Shown here in pieces: positions 12,241 through 24,747 of a DNA stretch of 64,000 nucleotides (positions within the stretch are counted from its first letter, which is position 1; each line of letters begins with the position of its first letter). A program made the position numbers and the translations under genes. The stretch covers positions 954,885 to 1,018,884 of the forward strand of contig NW_011887299.1 in assembly GCF_000151315.2 (NCBI RefSeq), in the 5' to 3' direction. This DNA comes from Capsaspora owczarzaki ATCC 30864. Its lineage: Eukaryota; Opisthokonta; Filasterea. The notes beneath the pieces were generated by a model. It was not told the DNA's origin. It searched no databases and saw only the letters and a list, made by a program, of their open reading frames with translations.

Positions 12241-12376
12241 TTGGCTTTTTGCGCGAGCCACAGAACGAGATTCACGAAGTACGCAAGCAAACAAGAGAGC
12301 TTGCAGCGAATGGGCCGCGCTTGACACACCCCCCTCATCAACCACCAGCGACAAAGATGCCACTGCAAACCACTGT

Positions 12377-12423
<47 letters not shown>

Positions 12424-12651
12424 CATCAGTGTGTTTGCCTGCGAACTGACCTCTCGCCTTGCCTTGTCTCACCATTTCGCGCTTCTTCTTGTCTGTGACA
12501 GGTGTGTGTTTTTGTTTTTTTAGTTCTTTGACCCGAGACTTTTCCGATTTTTAGTTTAGGTCCCCCTCCGTTTCTCTCTTTTTCGCATCTTGCGGATACT
12601 TTGTCGACCGCTACTTCTCGGCTCTTCATCACCTACTTGTCGTGTGACCGA

Positions 12652-12715
12652 CCGACAGGCTGACCGACAAGGCTGACTGACAAGGCTGACTGACAAGGCT
12701 GACTGACTGACTGGC
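12652..12715. repeat. Short tandem repeat (GCTGACTGACAAG-like)
   Basis: Three to four units of about 13 bp built from CTGAC/GACAAG, about 60-125 bp upstream of the RhoGAP start codon, so probably within its 5' UTR. Confidence 0.7.
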
Positions 12716-12777
12716 TCTCAGTGATTCGCCGATTTTATACGGAGCGAGAGACAGTTCTATTCTCTAACAGTTTCTAA

Positions 12778-13239
12778 ATGGCGAGCAGGAGCGACCTCGA
12801 TCCGTCAGCCGCGATGCTGCTTGGTCGCCAATCGTCACCTCAGACAATTCGCGGTCAACCGCACAACGATGCCTCGAGTGATGGCACGCTGTCGTCGTCT
12901 CCGTCGTCGTCGTCGTCGTCCGCGGCGGTTTTCGGCACCTCGCCGCGATCGCACGAAGGGCTCGATTCCCTGCGTGAGTCGGACAGCGTTTCCCACCTGT
13001 CTGCGCAAAATCTTCAAGATGTAAGAAAGGGTCAAAAGCTGCGGAGGCTCGAGATTGACAATCACCACCAGCCACCACCACCAGCCGCCGCCGCGACAAG
13101 TCACAGCAGCAGCGGCAACTTGAACGATTCTCCCCTCTCCTCGCCGAGCTCCACGAGCAGCGCCACTGCGTTCGATTCGCCGTCCCATGCATCAGCGACT
13201 GCAGGTCCAACCTCTTTGGCCTCCTCACAGACTGCCGCA

Positions 13240-13275
<36 letters not shown>

Positions 13276-16200
13276 GCCTTGGCGGCGTCATCCGCCCCTT
13301 CGTTTGGCTCAGCTTCCGTCAATGCGACAATCGTACCACAGAAAGTGGCGCCTCCCACTCGGCGGTTGCTGGCAGGAGGTGGTTCGCCCAAAACCATTGG
13401 CGCACTCAGCGCAAAGTCCTCCCCGGACTTGTTCGGAAAACCCAAAACGGCAGGTCGCAGCAACCCTCTGGGCGCCATGGACTCTGGAGGCATGATCAAC
13501 TTCCCGTCCACTCCCATCACAGGAAAGCATTACCACTACGAGTTTGTGAATCTCCCTGAAAAGTTTGCGCTCGTCCTTCCTTCGTCCGCGATCACAGCCG
13601 GGTCATCTGACTCGACGAAGCGACGCTCGGTCAACCAGGTCTATCGCTTGCAAGTTGTCAGCGGATCGGGATCGTGGTTTGTGCGGCGCACGTACACTGA
13701 CTTCCGGGATCTCGATCGGCAGCTCCATCGCTGCACATTCCATCGGCGGTACAGCAAGCTGCCCAAGCTGCAGACGGATAAGGACAATGGCAAGTTTCTT
13801 GGTCTGGCCGCTCTGGATGAGCGCCGCGCCCAGCTGGCGGCGTATGTGACGAGACTTGCGTCCATTTTGCCAGGATCGGTCACATGCGGCACTGTGCTCG
13901 AATGGCTCGAACTGGATGCCAGCGGTGAGCACGCTCAGCCTTCAAAGGCGCTGGGCGTGGCAGCTGCGAGTGCGGCGACTGCCAGCACCGGTTCCGAGCC
14001 CGGCAGCGGCTCCAACTCGATGAACAGCTCCGGGACGTTCGTGCGCGTGCGCGCTCTTGCCTTGGGCGTGGTCATCATCAACTACACTGCTCAACAGAGC
14101 GACGAATTGAGTCTTGCCGTGGGCGAGATGGTTTCCATCATTGACATGCCCTCTCCCGAAGAATCGCCCTGGTGGCGAGGGAACAAGGGCTTTGCCAGCG
14201 GCTTTTTCCCGTCTCAGTGCGTGCGTGTGATTTCCGTTGCGCGTAAAGCCCCAGCGGCAGATCCCGTTGCTGCTGTTGCGGCCTCGCCAGCATCTGTCGT
14301 CGCCGAATCCGCCGACGCCTCCTCTGCATCACCGCTGTCGTCCTCGGTTTCCAAGTCCGAGACCATCATGCCCGCAGCAGCTCCGGCAACGAGCACGGTG
14401 GCGCCAGAAGATGTCATTACAAGCTTCCCTCAGGCTGTCGACCGTCTGCGGAAGCAATTGCCTCAGTTGCAAAAATCGCAGAGTTCGACCGTCCTCGGGA
14501 AAACGCCGCTCAACCTCGATCTTCCTGCAGGCACATTCGCGCCCGGGTCGGCCATGAATGCGCACGTCATCACGCGCAACCAAAAGCTCGTTTCTTTTCT
14601 GCGCACATTCTTCCAGGAGCGCCGCAAGGAAAAGGGTCTGTACCCTCAATCTCTTGTGACGTTGCGATCGACCGGCATTTTCCAAGACGCCGTGTAAGTA
14701 GAGTTTGCTTTCTTGAGGGACGAATGCACCCCCCCCCGGGCCGCCCTCCCATGTATTGATTTACTGATTTTCTAATGAATTGTGTCCAGATTTGGAGCCG
14801 ACCTATCGGAGCTGTTGCAACGGAGCGGCCGATCTGTACCGTTGTTAGTGGAAAAGTGTGTTCGGCAGCTCGAAGCACAGGGCATCATCAAGGGAATCTA
14901 CCGATTGTCTGGCGTTGCATCCAACGTTCAGAAGCTGCGATCCGAATTCAACGACAACGAGGATGCTGTTGACTTGACCACCCGCAACACGGCGAGCGAA
15001 ATTCACTGCATTTCGAACGTTCTCAAGCTCTTCTTTCGCGAGCTCCCAAACCCCTTGATGACATTTTCCCTGTACGACGACTTGGTCAAGGTTGCCAATA
15101 CCGAAGACGCGGCCGTCCAGCGAACGCTTCTGTTGGAGGTGCTTGGCAAGATGCCTCCGCTGCACTACTCGACCCTGCGCTTTTTGATTGCCCATTTGGT
15201 GCGGCTCGCAGGTTTTAGCGAGTCGACCAACATGACCGCCGCCAACCTCGCCATCGTGTGGGGACCCAACATCATCCGCCCGCTCAAGCAAGACCTGTCC
15301 CTGGTGGTGGTTCAATCCAAAGAGCAAGCGGCTGTGGCGGAGCTGCTCATCAATGACTTTACCGCCTTTTTCGGCGAACAGCCCGCCGAGCTCTTGTCTC
15401 CGCGCGAAAAGGACGAGGAAGACGAGGCGGAACGTCTGGCCAAGGAAAAGCAACAGCATCGCAACAGCGCTGTTGCAACGGCCACCTTTGCTCCAGTGAT
15501 TATGGCTAACAGTCTGGGACCCTCTGCGTTGCGAAGCTCCTTTCGCGCCAACAAAACGAGCACCGTGGGGCGTCGCCGTGTTGCACCACCGCCCCCAATC
15601 ACGGCCATTCTGTCCAAGTCTGCCATTTTGCCTCCACAGAGCGATGCCGGCAGCGATCCCGACCGTCGTTCTTCATCCTTCTCGTCCACCAGGCCGCTGA
15701 AGCCTGTGCGCGCAGCCCCGCCTCGTCCGCCACCGCAAAATCTCGTCCCTCCGGCGGCGGCGGCAACTACCTCCGCAGCAGCCAGCACTATAACCGAGAC
15801 TCTTGCCGATTCCAACAAGTCTGCCGAAGACCCCTCGCAGCGAGCCGTTTCGCCTGTTGCAATCACCCTCACCACAGAGCCAGCTGCACGCCAGGTGGCC
15901 GACAATGACGTCGACGAGGACGCCGTTCTCAACACTGCCATTGCCCAGAAGCGGCGGCTGTCGACGGGTATCGTCGTCTTCCCGCGCGGCAAGTCTGCGT
16001 CAATGGGCAGCAACGGACCTGGCGGTGTTCGGATGAGTCGCGAGTCTGCGCTACTGGAGTGGGGACCGTCTGCACAGCATCAGGACAGCAATGTATTGCC
16101 CGCCGCAGCCTCCAGTGGTGCCGCAGCGGGTCTGGCCGCACCAGGACAACGGATTTCGAGACGTGCAGTGTCTGAGGAGGACTTGTCGCGTCCTTTCATC

Positions 16201-18504
16201 TCCAATCCAATCCTCCTTCCCGACAGCTCACACCTTTCTGCGTCGACGTCCAACTTGATTCAGACAGCCATCGACCTGCATCCCCCAGGCGGCACGCCGA
16301 TCATTGGTTCGACTCCAGGCGTGCCGACGCCAGCGAGACCCATGATGCTGCCTCCGCCTCGGGCTGCCCACAATGTTCCAACCAAACTGGCGGGACTCCT
16401 TTCGCTATCGCAAGGCGGCAGTCCGGTCAATCCATCCTCGCCTTCCCCACCGCCTGCAGCCATTCCAGAGCAACCTCCCTCGCTTCGCGACCGTTCTACA
16501 ACATCGCCGCAAGCCGTGCGTCGACCCGCGCCCCAGCCGCCTGTCACCGTTCCAAAGAAACCACCGCCGGCACCTCCTGTGAGTCACGCCGTCGAGCCCA
16601 GCCCAGGCGGCCCCTCGATTCCACCGGGCTCGGCCCAGGACTACTCGACACCGTCCGTAGCCACGCTGAGTGCGCTGTTCAACTCTGTAGCTCACTTGAA
16701 GGCCAATGGAGACGCGTCCCCTCCAGCTGCTCGGCGCGCGACCAAATCTGGCAGCGACTCTGCGCCTGGTGCGCCTGGTGCGCCTGGTGCGCCTGGTGCG
16801 CCTGGTGCCCCCACGGGCAAGCCTCCTGTGGCACCTCGATCTCAGTCTCCGAAAATTCCGTCGCCTCGTGCCAGCGTGGACATTAACCAGGTGCAGCCGA
16901 TTGCAGCGGCCGCACAACCCGACGTGGCCGCACAGTCTGCCACGGCTGCACAACCTGCCGCTGTCCAGGTGATCGCCAGCGAAACCCGCGTTCGCTCCAT
17001 GTCATCACCCCTCTTGCATCGCCTGTCGCGCGACTTGTTCACGCTGGAAGAGCTCGATGCCGCGGCGTCCGCAGAAGAGCAGCCGAACAGCATCCCGCCT
17101 CATCTCCGGCGACACACTCGCCAACGAAGTCGAAGCGGAGACTCCGTCCAAGGGCAACCTCAGTTTGACGGCGACGGCAACGTTGTCAATGGCCGAAACG
17201 CAGCCGCCCTGTCTGGCCGCAACTCTGGCTCCAACGAAGCCCTCATTCGGCGCCCAATCAAGCCTCTGCCACCCATGCCAGCTCCACGAGCACCAGAGCC
17301 GGATTCCCAAAAGCCGCACTCCAGCCTGCAGGCCCAGTCATCGACCAGCAGTCTGGGTGCTTCGACGGACACGAGCTCGGCCACGTCATACGATGCTCTA
17401 CCTCAAGTGGCGAGCAACAAGCCCACGCCCGCTCCACGAAATCCCGTCTTACCCGCGACGCCAGTCACTCCAACACTGAGCACGGAACGTGTTTTCGAGC
17501 AATCGAAAGCCGATGCTGCTGCTGCTGCTGCCGCTGGTTCAACGACTGTGCCTGCGATTGTGGTCGAGCCAGTCGTGGCCGTCGCCGCCGTCCCCGCCGT
17601 GGCTGCGCCGTTCGTCGTGGCACCCGTCGTTGCCCCCGCTGTTGCCTTGCGTCAATCGTTTGGCTCCTCGTCCAAGCGGTCGTCTCGACGCATCAGCGAA
17701 GAAGAGCTCGGCTCGATGCTCATCCCTGAGCTCAACTCGTACCACTTCAAGCCGCTGCCGCGCGCACGCCTGTCTGGGCTCATGTCGACTGGCTCCTTTG
17801 AGCTGAGCGGCGAAGACGGCGACACTGATTCGATCGACATGGAGGATATCATTCGTGCAAGCCAGGAAATGATGATGCAACTCGGTCAAGGTCGCAAGAC
17901 GAGTGTGGCATCGTCAGGAAGCAACAGCAGCCTCGATCCTGCGACATCCATCCCTCCATCCCTTGCCATGCGTCTGTCTGCCATCATCCTCTCGGAGGAG
18001 GGCATGGACGAGCAAGCCGAGCAGGCAAACGCGCAAGCCGAGCAGTTGGAGCATCTCGAGCAACTCGTCCAAGATTCTGCTGCCGACGACCCGGACAATG
18101 AGCAGGTGTTGGCCGAGGCGCTTGCCCGCTTTGACGAGGAGCAAGAAAATGTCGAGCAGACGGCGCTTTGCGACGAAGATGGCAACCAGTACTGGATTGA
18201 CGGCAACGGCGTGCCGTACTACCGCGACGACTCTGGTCAGCCTTACTACTACAATGAGGACGGCAACATTTACTTTTTCGATGCCAATGGCGTCATGTTT
18301 GTGGAAGACGCGAACGGCGAGTGGATTGAAGCGACGCAGCAGGCCGTGTTTGACGGCGATCGCTACGACGCTGAAAATGAGGACGGTGCTGATGGGACGA
18401 CCGAGAAAGCTGGTCTGACGGCCGTCCCGGACGACTCGAGCGACAAGCGCGCCTCTCGTCTCATTGAGCGCGAGGACGACGACTGGGGCGCCACTGAAAG
18501 TTAA
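12778..18504 (+). CDS. PX-SH3-RhoGAP protein (ARHGAP32/33-like architecture)
   Basis: GTPase-activating protein for Rho-family GTPases at membranes. Two exons, 12778-14693 and 14790-18504; 1,876 residues. Order: Ser/Ala-rich disordered N-terminus (long Ser runs); PX phosphoinositide-binding domain about 241-383 (WFVRRTYTDFRDLDRQLH...); SH3 about 421-485 (ALGVVIINYTAQQSDELSL...WWRG...GFFPSQCVRVI); RhoGAP about 640-832, with the arginine finger in GIYRLSG, then KLFFRELPNPLMTF and ANLAIVWGPNIIRP. The remaining about 1,000 residues are Pro-rich with many PxxP/PPxP motifs, a GAP-GAP-GAP collagen-like run (about nt 16768-16806), and near residues 1766-1822 an aromatic/acidic repeat. PX-SH3-RhoGAP order matches ARHGAP32/33 (p250GAP/TCGAP); orthology is not proven. 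Confidence 0.92.
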
Positions 18505-18722
18505 AATGCGAATGATTTGCGGCTCTTATTTTTTGTTTTTAAAATCGTGTTGTAATTTTTTTTTCGATGTGAATACAATTTAGTTGAAGGATAGTTTTTG
18601 ATGCGTTACAAGATTTTTTTTTTCTTTTGTTCTTGCTCCAGTTGAAGTGTTCAAACGAGCATGCACTTTGCAACTATCAAAACGATGTACTGTATTGTCA
18701 TGCTGCCAAAAAGAGTGGCTGA

Positions 18723-20345
18723 CTACTTGAGAGACATTTGCTCCAGCTCTGGAAAGTTGTTCTGGACCTTTTTGAGAATATAGTCGCCATAGCGGAGCGG
18801 GAAGGTCAAAGAACGGATGCTAGGGTTGGTTGTAAGCGAGGACAGGTCCGTGTCCTTGGCTGTTACAGCAGTGGCCGTCTTGCCGTCGTCCGAAAATGTA
18901 ATGTCCAGGGGGTTGATCATGCAGTCAAAGTTGGGGTCAAAGAAAAACGGGGCAGTGATGCGGTTGACGTTGGACACGTTCTTGACGCGGTGCGGTGCGG
19001 CGCGAACGACCCCTTTCGTCCAGACTTCCAGCATGTCGCCTGGCAGCATTCGAGACCCGTTAGTTATTGACGAGAGAAGAGAAGAGAAGAGAATGCGTGA
19101 ATCGCAGGGCTCCAGAACATACCAATGTTGACAACAAACGTGCCAGGAATTTGGCGGGCTTTGACCCATTCTCCAGTCTTGAGTTCAATCTCAAGGCCGA
19201 TGATATTCGGCGAGGACAGAACAGTCAAGCATCCGTAGTCTCTGCGTTTAGGATCGAGCAGTCACAGAATGAGCAGAGTCAGTTCCAAGTTGGCAACACA
19301 ATGTTCAATGATTCAAAGCTCACCTGTGGACGCCGACTCCTACACGTCATAAACGTCAGGACAAAAAGCAGATGGAACGGAGCCAACAAGGACCGACAAG
19401 GACATGGGATTCAACATTGGTGAGATTTGACACAAATAGGTGTCGGCTAAAAAAGACTGCAGCGAATCCAAACTACAAATTACCCCAGCGTTCCTCGCCG
19501 TTCTCGTGCTTGGCAACAGGGTCGGCAGGGTAGTGGAACAGACGGAAGGGCGTGAACGGGTTGGCCGTGAATGCTTTCCGGAAAAAGTCGGGCTGGTCAA
19601 AGAGGCAAGTCACAAGCCAAAACAAACACCACATTGCATGTACCGTACAGCGTGAGTGAGTTTCGTCTTTCAGCCACCATCGACATTTCTGCTGAGAAAC
19701 CAGCTCATCACACGACCAGAAATGGCCAAAATGTCCCGCTCCGTGTTTTTGTTTTTCGATTCAGTTTGTTTGTTTGTTTTGTTTTACCGCAAGTCCCAGG
19801 GATTCGGCAATGCCCTCCATGATGGTGTGGCCAAGCTCGGTCATGACGGACATGTAGGTCGTGACTGTCTGCTTGTACTCTGGAAAGTCCTGCACGTCGG
19901 GCCACTGGTTTGCACCGTGCATTGGCTTCTTGGCGAGCACATCTGGATGGTTGTCTGCGAGGTCCTCGCCAAAGTAAATCCCTTCCTTCCAGTCGGCGCG
20001 GTAGGACGTGAGTTCGCCACCGAGCGCAAACCAGCCCCGGAAGACGCGCGAATTGGACATGGCGATGCGTTGCTTGTACTCGGTCGGCTTGGCGAGAAAG
20101 TCGAGCGTCGTGCTGAAGAGCGCGTCGAGCAGCTGCTGCGGCACGCCGTGGCCCGCGCAGTAGAAGAACCCGACGTCGCGGCACGCAAAGCGCAGCTGCT
20201 CAATCACGCGCTGGCGATCGGCCGCAGGAGCACCGGGCGCGAGGGCGGCAATGTCAATCACGGGAACCGCAAGGCGCTCGTCCTCAACAGCGGCAGGCAG
20301 GTTGGTCCGCAGCGACGACGCGTCCACGGCATACGGGTCGCCCAT
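18723..20345 (-). CDS. 2-oxoglutarate/Fe(II)-dependent dioxygenase (isopenicillin-N-synthase-like)
   Basis: Exons on the minus strand: 20345-19788, 19592-19484, 19339-19324 (16 nt), 19241-19123, 19039-18723; 372 residues with consistent phase. The N-terminal DIOX_N part has VPVIDIAAL and RDVGFFYCAGHGVPQ. The Fe(II) triad is H227-x-D229 (GVGVHRDYGCLTVL) and H284 (AAPHRV); R294 in NRITAPFF would hold 2-oxoglutarate. The first metal histidine is encoded by the 16-nt microexon. The family covers gibberellin, flavonoid and antibiotic enzymes as well as fungal and protist oxygenases; substrate cannot be told from sequence. Confidence 0.9.
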
Positions 20346-20590
20346 TTAAATCAAGCTCAAAGGAAAAACGCTAGAAGGAAGGAAAAGACAAAGAAGAGGC
20401 GGAGTGTGTGTGGATCCGAGGGTTTGGTTGAGAAAAAGCCTCAAATGCTCAAACCGAGAAAATTGCTGGAGTGGGGTTTTTGTTGTGTTTGGGTGTTTGG
20501 TATTTAGCGGCAATGGACATGATCTCAAAAACATCATTCAAGCAAAAGTCTTCATCCCAAACTTTCAAAAAGGAGCGCCACTCGCTCGCT

Positions 20591-23500
20591 CTACTCGACA
20601 TGGTCAGTGGGAACGGAGGCAAGAGCATCGCGGAGAACGTGCGAGGGAATAATGTACGAGTCGCTCGCCTTGTAGCCGGGGCTCTGCTTGTCAGCAGTCC
20701 ACTCCACTTCAAAGTGGAAGCCAACGATCGTCTTGGTGGCGTGATCGATGAAACCGCGGGTCTTGACGGGACCCGAGCACAGATCGCTCAGCTCGCACTC
20801 GGTGGCGTGCGGGGTTTCTTTGAGCGCAGTGTAAGCCCAGCTCTGGAGATTTTCCAGAGTCACATTGTACGTAGTGCTGCCATTGACCTTGACCTTGAAC
20901 AGCGCATCCTTCCTGTCTTGGTCAGCAGGACTGACCTGCGAACAGAGAAGCCAGACGAACATGAGCAACACGCACACGCAAACACAAAAAGCAACTCGCA
21001 GTTTAGTTGTCAGCCATTGATGAACGTACCGACACATAGCCACGCTCCCAGCGGAACGGATCATCGCAGTGCAAGAAGAACATGTCGGTCGATTCGCGCT
21101 GGTTGAACGAAGTCGCCGGGTTGTGGAAGACAACGTTCTTGGACGCCTTTGCACCCTCCATCGTTTCAAGAGTGATGCGCATGGTAACTGGAGCCAAGCG
21201 AGCAACATATGCACTGGCGCGGAGGTGCGGAGGGCGGCGACAGGAGCACAGGGTGATGATAAAAGAACTGTAAGCAAACAGGCACGACAAAACAACAACA
21301 AAACCCGAAGCAGCAAGCACATACCGGCCGTGCCAGGACGAGCTCTTGCCTGGAGCTTCCATCTGACCAGAGATGGTCACCTTCACAACACCCTTCGGTT
21401 CGACGGTGAAAGGGAGTTCGCCCTTGCCAGTCACTTGGCACGTCGTCTTGCGGCTGCGGACCCACTCGCCGTCGACCAAAAAGTCACAGTAGCAATCAAT
21501 GATGGTTACTGGGTCGTCGGGAGCGGTCTTGCTGGTGTCAACAGCGGTGAGCAGGCGGCAAGCCTCCTCCACGTTGATTTGGTGTGTCTGAACCATGGCC
21601 AGAATCATGATGCGCTCGCTCGACGACGAACCAACAGCAGCCTCGCCCTTTGCCAGATTCATGACCATGATTTCGTTGACGAAGGTATCAAACCTAGACG
21701 AGCATCAAAATTCGCAAAGTCAACGATGTTGATCCAACAGCACCAGGCTCGTGCACTCTCGTGCTGCTGCTGCTGCTGCGACACTTACGAAAAGCCGCTC
21801 GTGTTGGGATTGGCTTGCGCCGGTCCAACGTTCTTGAGACGCAGCTTGGTCGATCCCGAGTTGGTCGTGTTCTCGTCCTCGAAAATCGGAGGAGCTGTGG
21901 CCAGAGAGAGAGAGAGGCGGACAGGAAGAAGATGAGCACCACTCGCCAGCCCTTTTGATTTTCAATCAACAACAGCATTGGAGAAAACGTACCCTTGGTG
22001 ATGGAGTCTGGGAAGGGAGTAAAGTTGGCGACCTTGGGTGGCGGCTTGACGATCGAAGTGTCAATGTTGGCACCAGAGCCGGCCGGAAGGAAGGCCTTGG
22101 TCTCGCCCTTTTCCAAGGGAGACAGGGACTTGAAGAAGAGTTCCTGTCGGCAGCCATTTAATAGCGAGCAGAGGGAATGTGCAGAAATTGTCAGACAAAA
22201 AAGGAAGGGCCCAAGGAGGACCGTTCAAAACAAGCAAGCGTTTACCTTGACCAACGGACCATCCGAGGTGCAGGACTTGATCTGGAGACGCACGCCGGCA
22301 ATGGACTCTTGGTGAAGAATCCAATCAGCGCGCACGTACCAGTACAACTTTTCGGTGCTCTGGTCGAGCTCACCAGGGAAGTCGTAAGTACCGCGTGTGC
22401 AAATGAGCGTTTCGGTCGCGTTGTTCTTGAGCTTGAAGGAAGCCGCGGCGTTGGGATCGATGGTCATCATCATCAAGTTGAAGTTTCCCTGCCACCAGGA
22501 CAAAAAAGCGTGAGTTTCCTCAAGTTCAGCGCATACAACAGTCGAAAACATGTTCGAGCAAACAACAAACGAAAGAGAGGAAAAACCAACCTTGCCAATG
22601 CGAACAAACAGGTGGCCATCGGTACGAACGCCGACCGTGGCCCACTTGGTCATTCCATCCTCGAGATCGACCTGCTGGCCGCTGAGCCAAATCTCCGACT
22701 CGAGACTCTTCTGCTTGTAAAGCCACGAAAAGTAGTTCAGGTACGGGAAGAAGACGTGATGGTCCTTGATGTGGCGACCGCGACGGCAGCCTTCCGCATT
22801 GGCAGCAGTCGTGTCGCGGAATTCCTTGTCGCAGCATCGCATGCGAACACCGCGGTCTGCACAAGCGCGCAAGTTGAGTTAGGTGGGAAGTTGAAACAAA
22901 AAAAAATCGAAACAACTTTGAAAAAACAAATAACCGAAATTGACAGACCCAGCAACCGTTTTGGTAGATCGCGCAAAAAAAAGAAGCACACCAGACACGG
23001 CAATACTGAAACTTACTCGAGTAGGTCGAATGGGTAGGATGGAACTTGCAAGTGCCCATGGCGTTCGAGGACTCCTTGAACTCCTGGCCGCACTGCACGC
23101 ACTCATGAACCTCCTCAAGCGCAGCACGGCGCTTTTCGAGCTCGAGCATCTCGACAGTGGTCTTGGCGGTGTCCTGAACGCGCTGCTGGGCGTTCAGCAC
23201 TGAAAACAAGATAGAACGCGTTCAGAAATAAGCCAACAAATTGTTGCCAAACCCAAATCCCCAAACCCAACCATGCACGCACGCACCTTCGGCAGCTTGG
23301 ACGGCCGCGTTGAGATCGACGATGCACACGTCAATGTTCTCGTGGAAGAGCGCAACGGTGACATTGATGGACTCGCCGCGGATAAACTTGAGGATCTTGT
23401 CCTTCTTCTCGCCCTTGGCGCGCTGCTTGGCCTGGGCTTCAAAGAAGCGGTTGACCGAGTCGAGGACCTGGTTGAGGCGGCGCAAGACGTCTTCGTAGAC

Positions 23501-24146
23501 TTGCAGGTTTCCGCACGATGTCTTGAGCACTGCGCCAAACACATTCATTTGTGTGAGCATCATCGAGCGTTTTTTCGCCTTTTTCTTTTTTTCGGATCCA
23601 AAAACGCGACAACGTTTCATGTCATGCATTTTTCTTTGTTCTTTGGTCTTTCATCGTGCAACGTGGACGTGGGAAAGTGAGTGGGTTGATTGCTCAACGT
23701 GGTTGAACTGACGTTGCAATCCATTCCTGAGAGCGCACTGTTTTCCCCCGTCCCCTCCCACCACCGCACCCTTCCACTCCGCTCCACCCCCTCCGCCACC
23801 CCCAACTCTCTTCCATCCACGCCTGTTCGCACTCCATCGTCACACTGGGCTCCACACAAACTCGTCTTTGATCACAAATTGCGGTTTTTGGTTCTTGCAC
23901 ACAATTCCATTATTGGAATCGGCAACCAAAAAAAAAAAAAAAAAAAAAAATCCCGCTTCGTTCATTCCAGAACGCAGTAACGTCACGCCAGCAAAAGTGC
24001 GCAGTGGGCTCAGCTGGTCGACTTGGAGGGACAGAGACAGAGACAGAAGGAAGAGCAAGGGGGTGTCTCTGTGTGCGGCTTACCCTCGAGCGGGCGTTCG
24101 AGCGAGCGGACGCTGTGTCACACAGAAAAAAAAAAAAAAAATCAAG

Positions 24147-24191
<45 letters not shown>

Positions 24192-24345
24192 GTGTTTCGT
24201 TTGGACTGCAGGATCATCATCATCGCTTTGATGGCGTTTACCGGGCGGAGAGCTTCTCGAACTCGGGCTCAATCATCTCGTACTCCTCCACCATCCGGAT
24301 GATGTTGGCGGTGACGAACAACGCAAACGACAGGAGATCGCTCAT
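20591..24345 (-). CDS. MLKL-like N-terminal helical domain + CHORD-like zinc-site protein, function unknown
   Basis: Eleven exons on the minus strand: 24345-24242, 24112-24084, 23529-23287, 23199-23017, 22856-22591, 22488-22246, 22143-21993, 21894-21789, 21693-21325, 21213-21030, 20935-20591; 740 residues, all phases agree. Exon 2 is only 29 nt, behind a long pyrimidine tract, and is needed to join exons 1 and 3. Residues 1-125 form amphipathic helices (start MSDLLSFALFVTANIIRMVE; then EFEKLSARVRSLERPLE and FHENIDVCIVDLNAAVQ) with the spacing of the MLKL/HeLo-type four-helix domain. Residues 159-215 hold C-x2-C, C-x2-H, CC and C-x4-H, reminiscent of a CHORD zinc module. The rest (about 500 residues) looks beta-rich and is not known to me. 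No kinase motifs are present. Domain assignments are pattern-based inference. Confidence 0.6.
24151..24188. repeat. Poly-A tract (poly-T on coding strand) in intron
   Basis: Run of almost uninterrupted A on the plus strand inside intron 1 of the MLKL-like gene, close to a second A run (about 24125-24140) that serves as polypyrimidine tract of the 29-nt microexon when read on the minus strand. Confidence 0.9.
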
Positions 24346-24747
24346 GGCTTTGGCTTTGGCAAAACAGCAACAAAAAATAAAGGACTGAACTGTGTCGGCT
24401 CAGACTTGAACTGGATTCAGAGACACTGAGAAATAGATAAAGAAGCAATATGCGGGATTGGTACAAGTCAGGTTCGTCGGTGCCAATGCGAGGGCTGTTT
24501 GGTTGTCACCGAGACTCCAGTTGACCCTTGTCCCTGATGTTATCGTGTCTCTCGCGCCTTCAGCGCAAGTGGATTTTGCCGTCATTCTGGGAGTCCCAGC
24601 GCGTGACTGGCGAACACTCGTTGATTGGTGTTTGAGTTCTAACCACTCTCGTGAGCCGATGAGCTGGTCGTAGTTTCAGCCGCTTTCAGCCAGACCTGCC
24701 TCTACGCCGCAGCTGTTGCAACTCTAATCTATGAACAAACGAAGCAG

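Larger units (their letters stand above)
10468..12777. other. Low-complexity intergenic spacer upstream of RhoGAP gene
   Basis: About 2.3 kb with no gene I can support. Contains T runs at about 11457-11494 and 12380-12423, A-rich DNA near 12064-12140, a tandem poly-T unit at 12155-12240, and a short repeat near 12652-12715. Moderately GC-rich DNA at 11580-12060 contains frames of over 100 codons but with low-complexity, Ser/Arg-rich translation and no similarity I know. The last few hundred bases are probably promoter and 5' UTR of the next gene. Confidence 0.5.

Noticed and set aside
19656-20507. 283-codon plus-strand frame
   Set aside because: Antisense shadow of exon 1 of the dioxygenase, whose catalytic motifs prove the minus strand.
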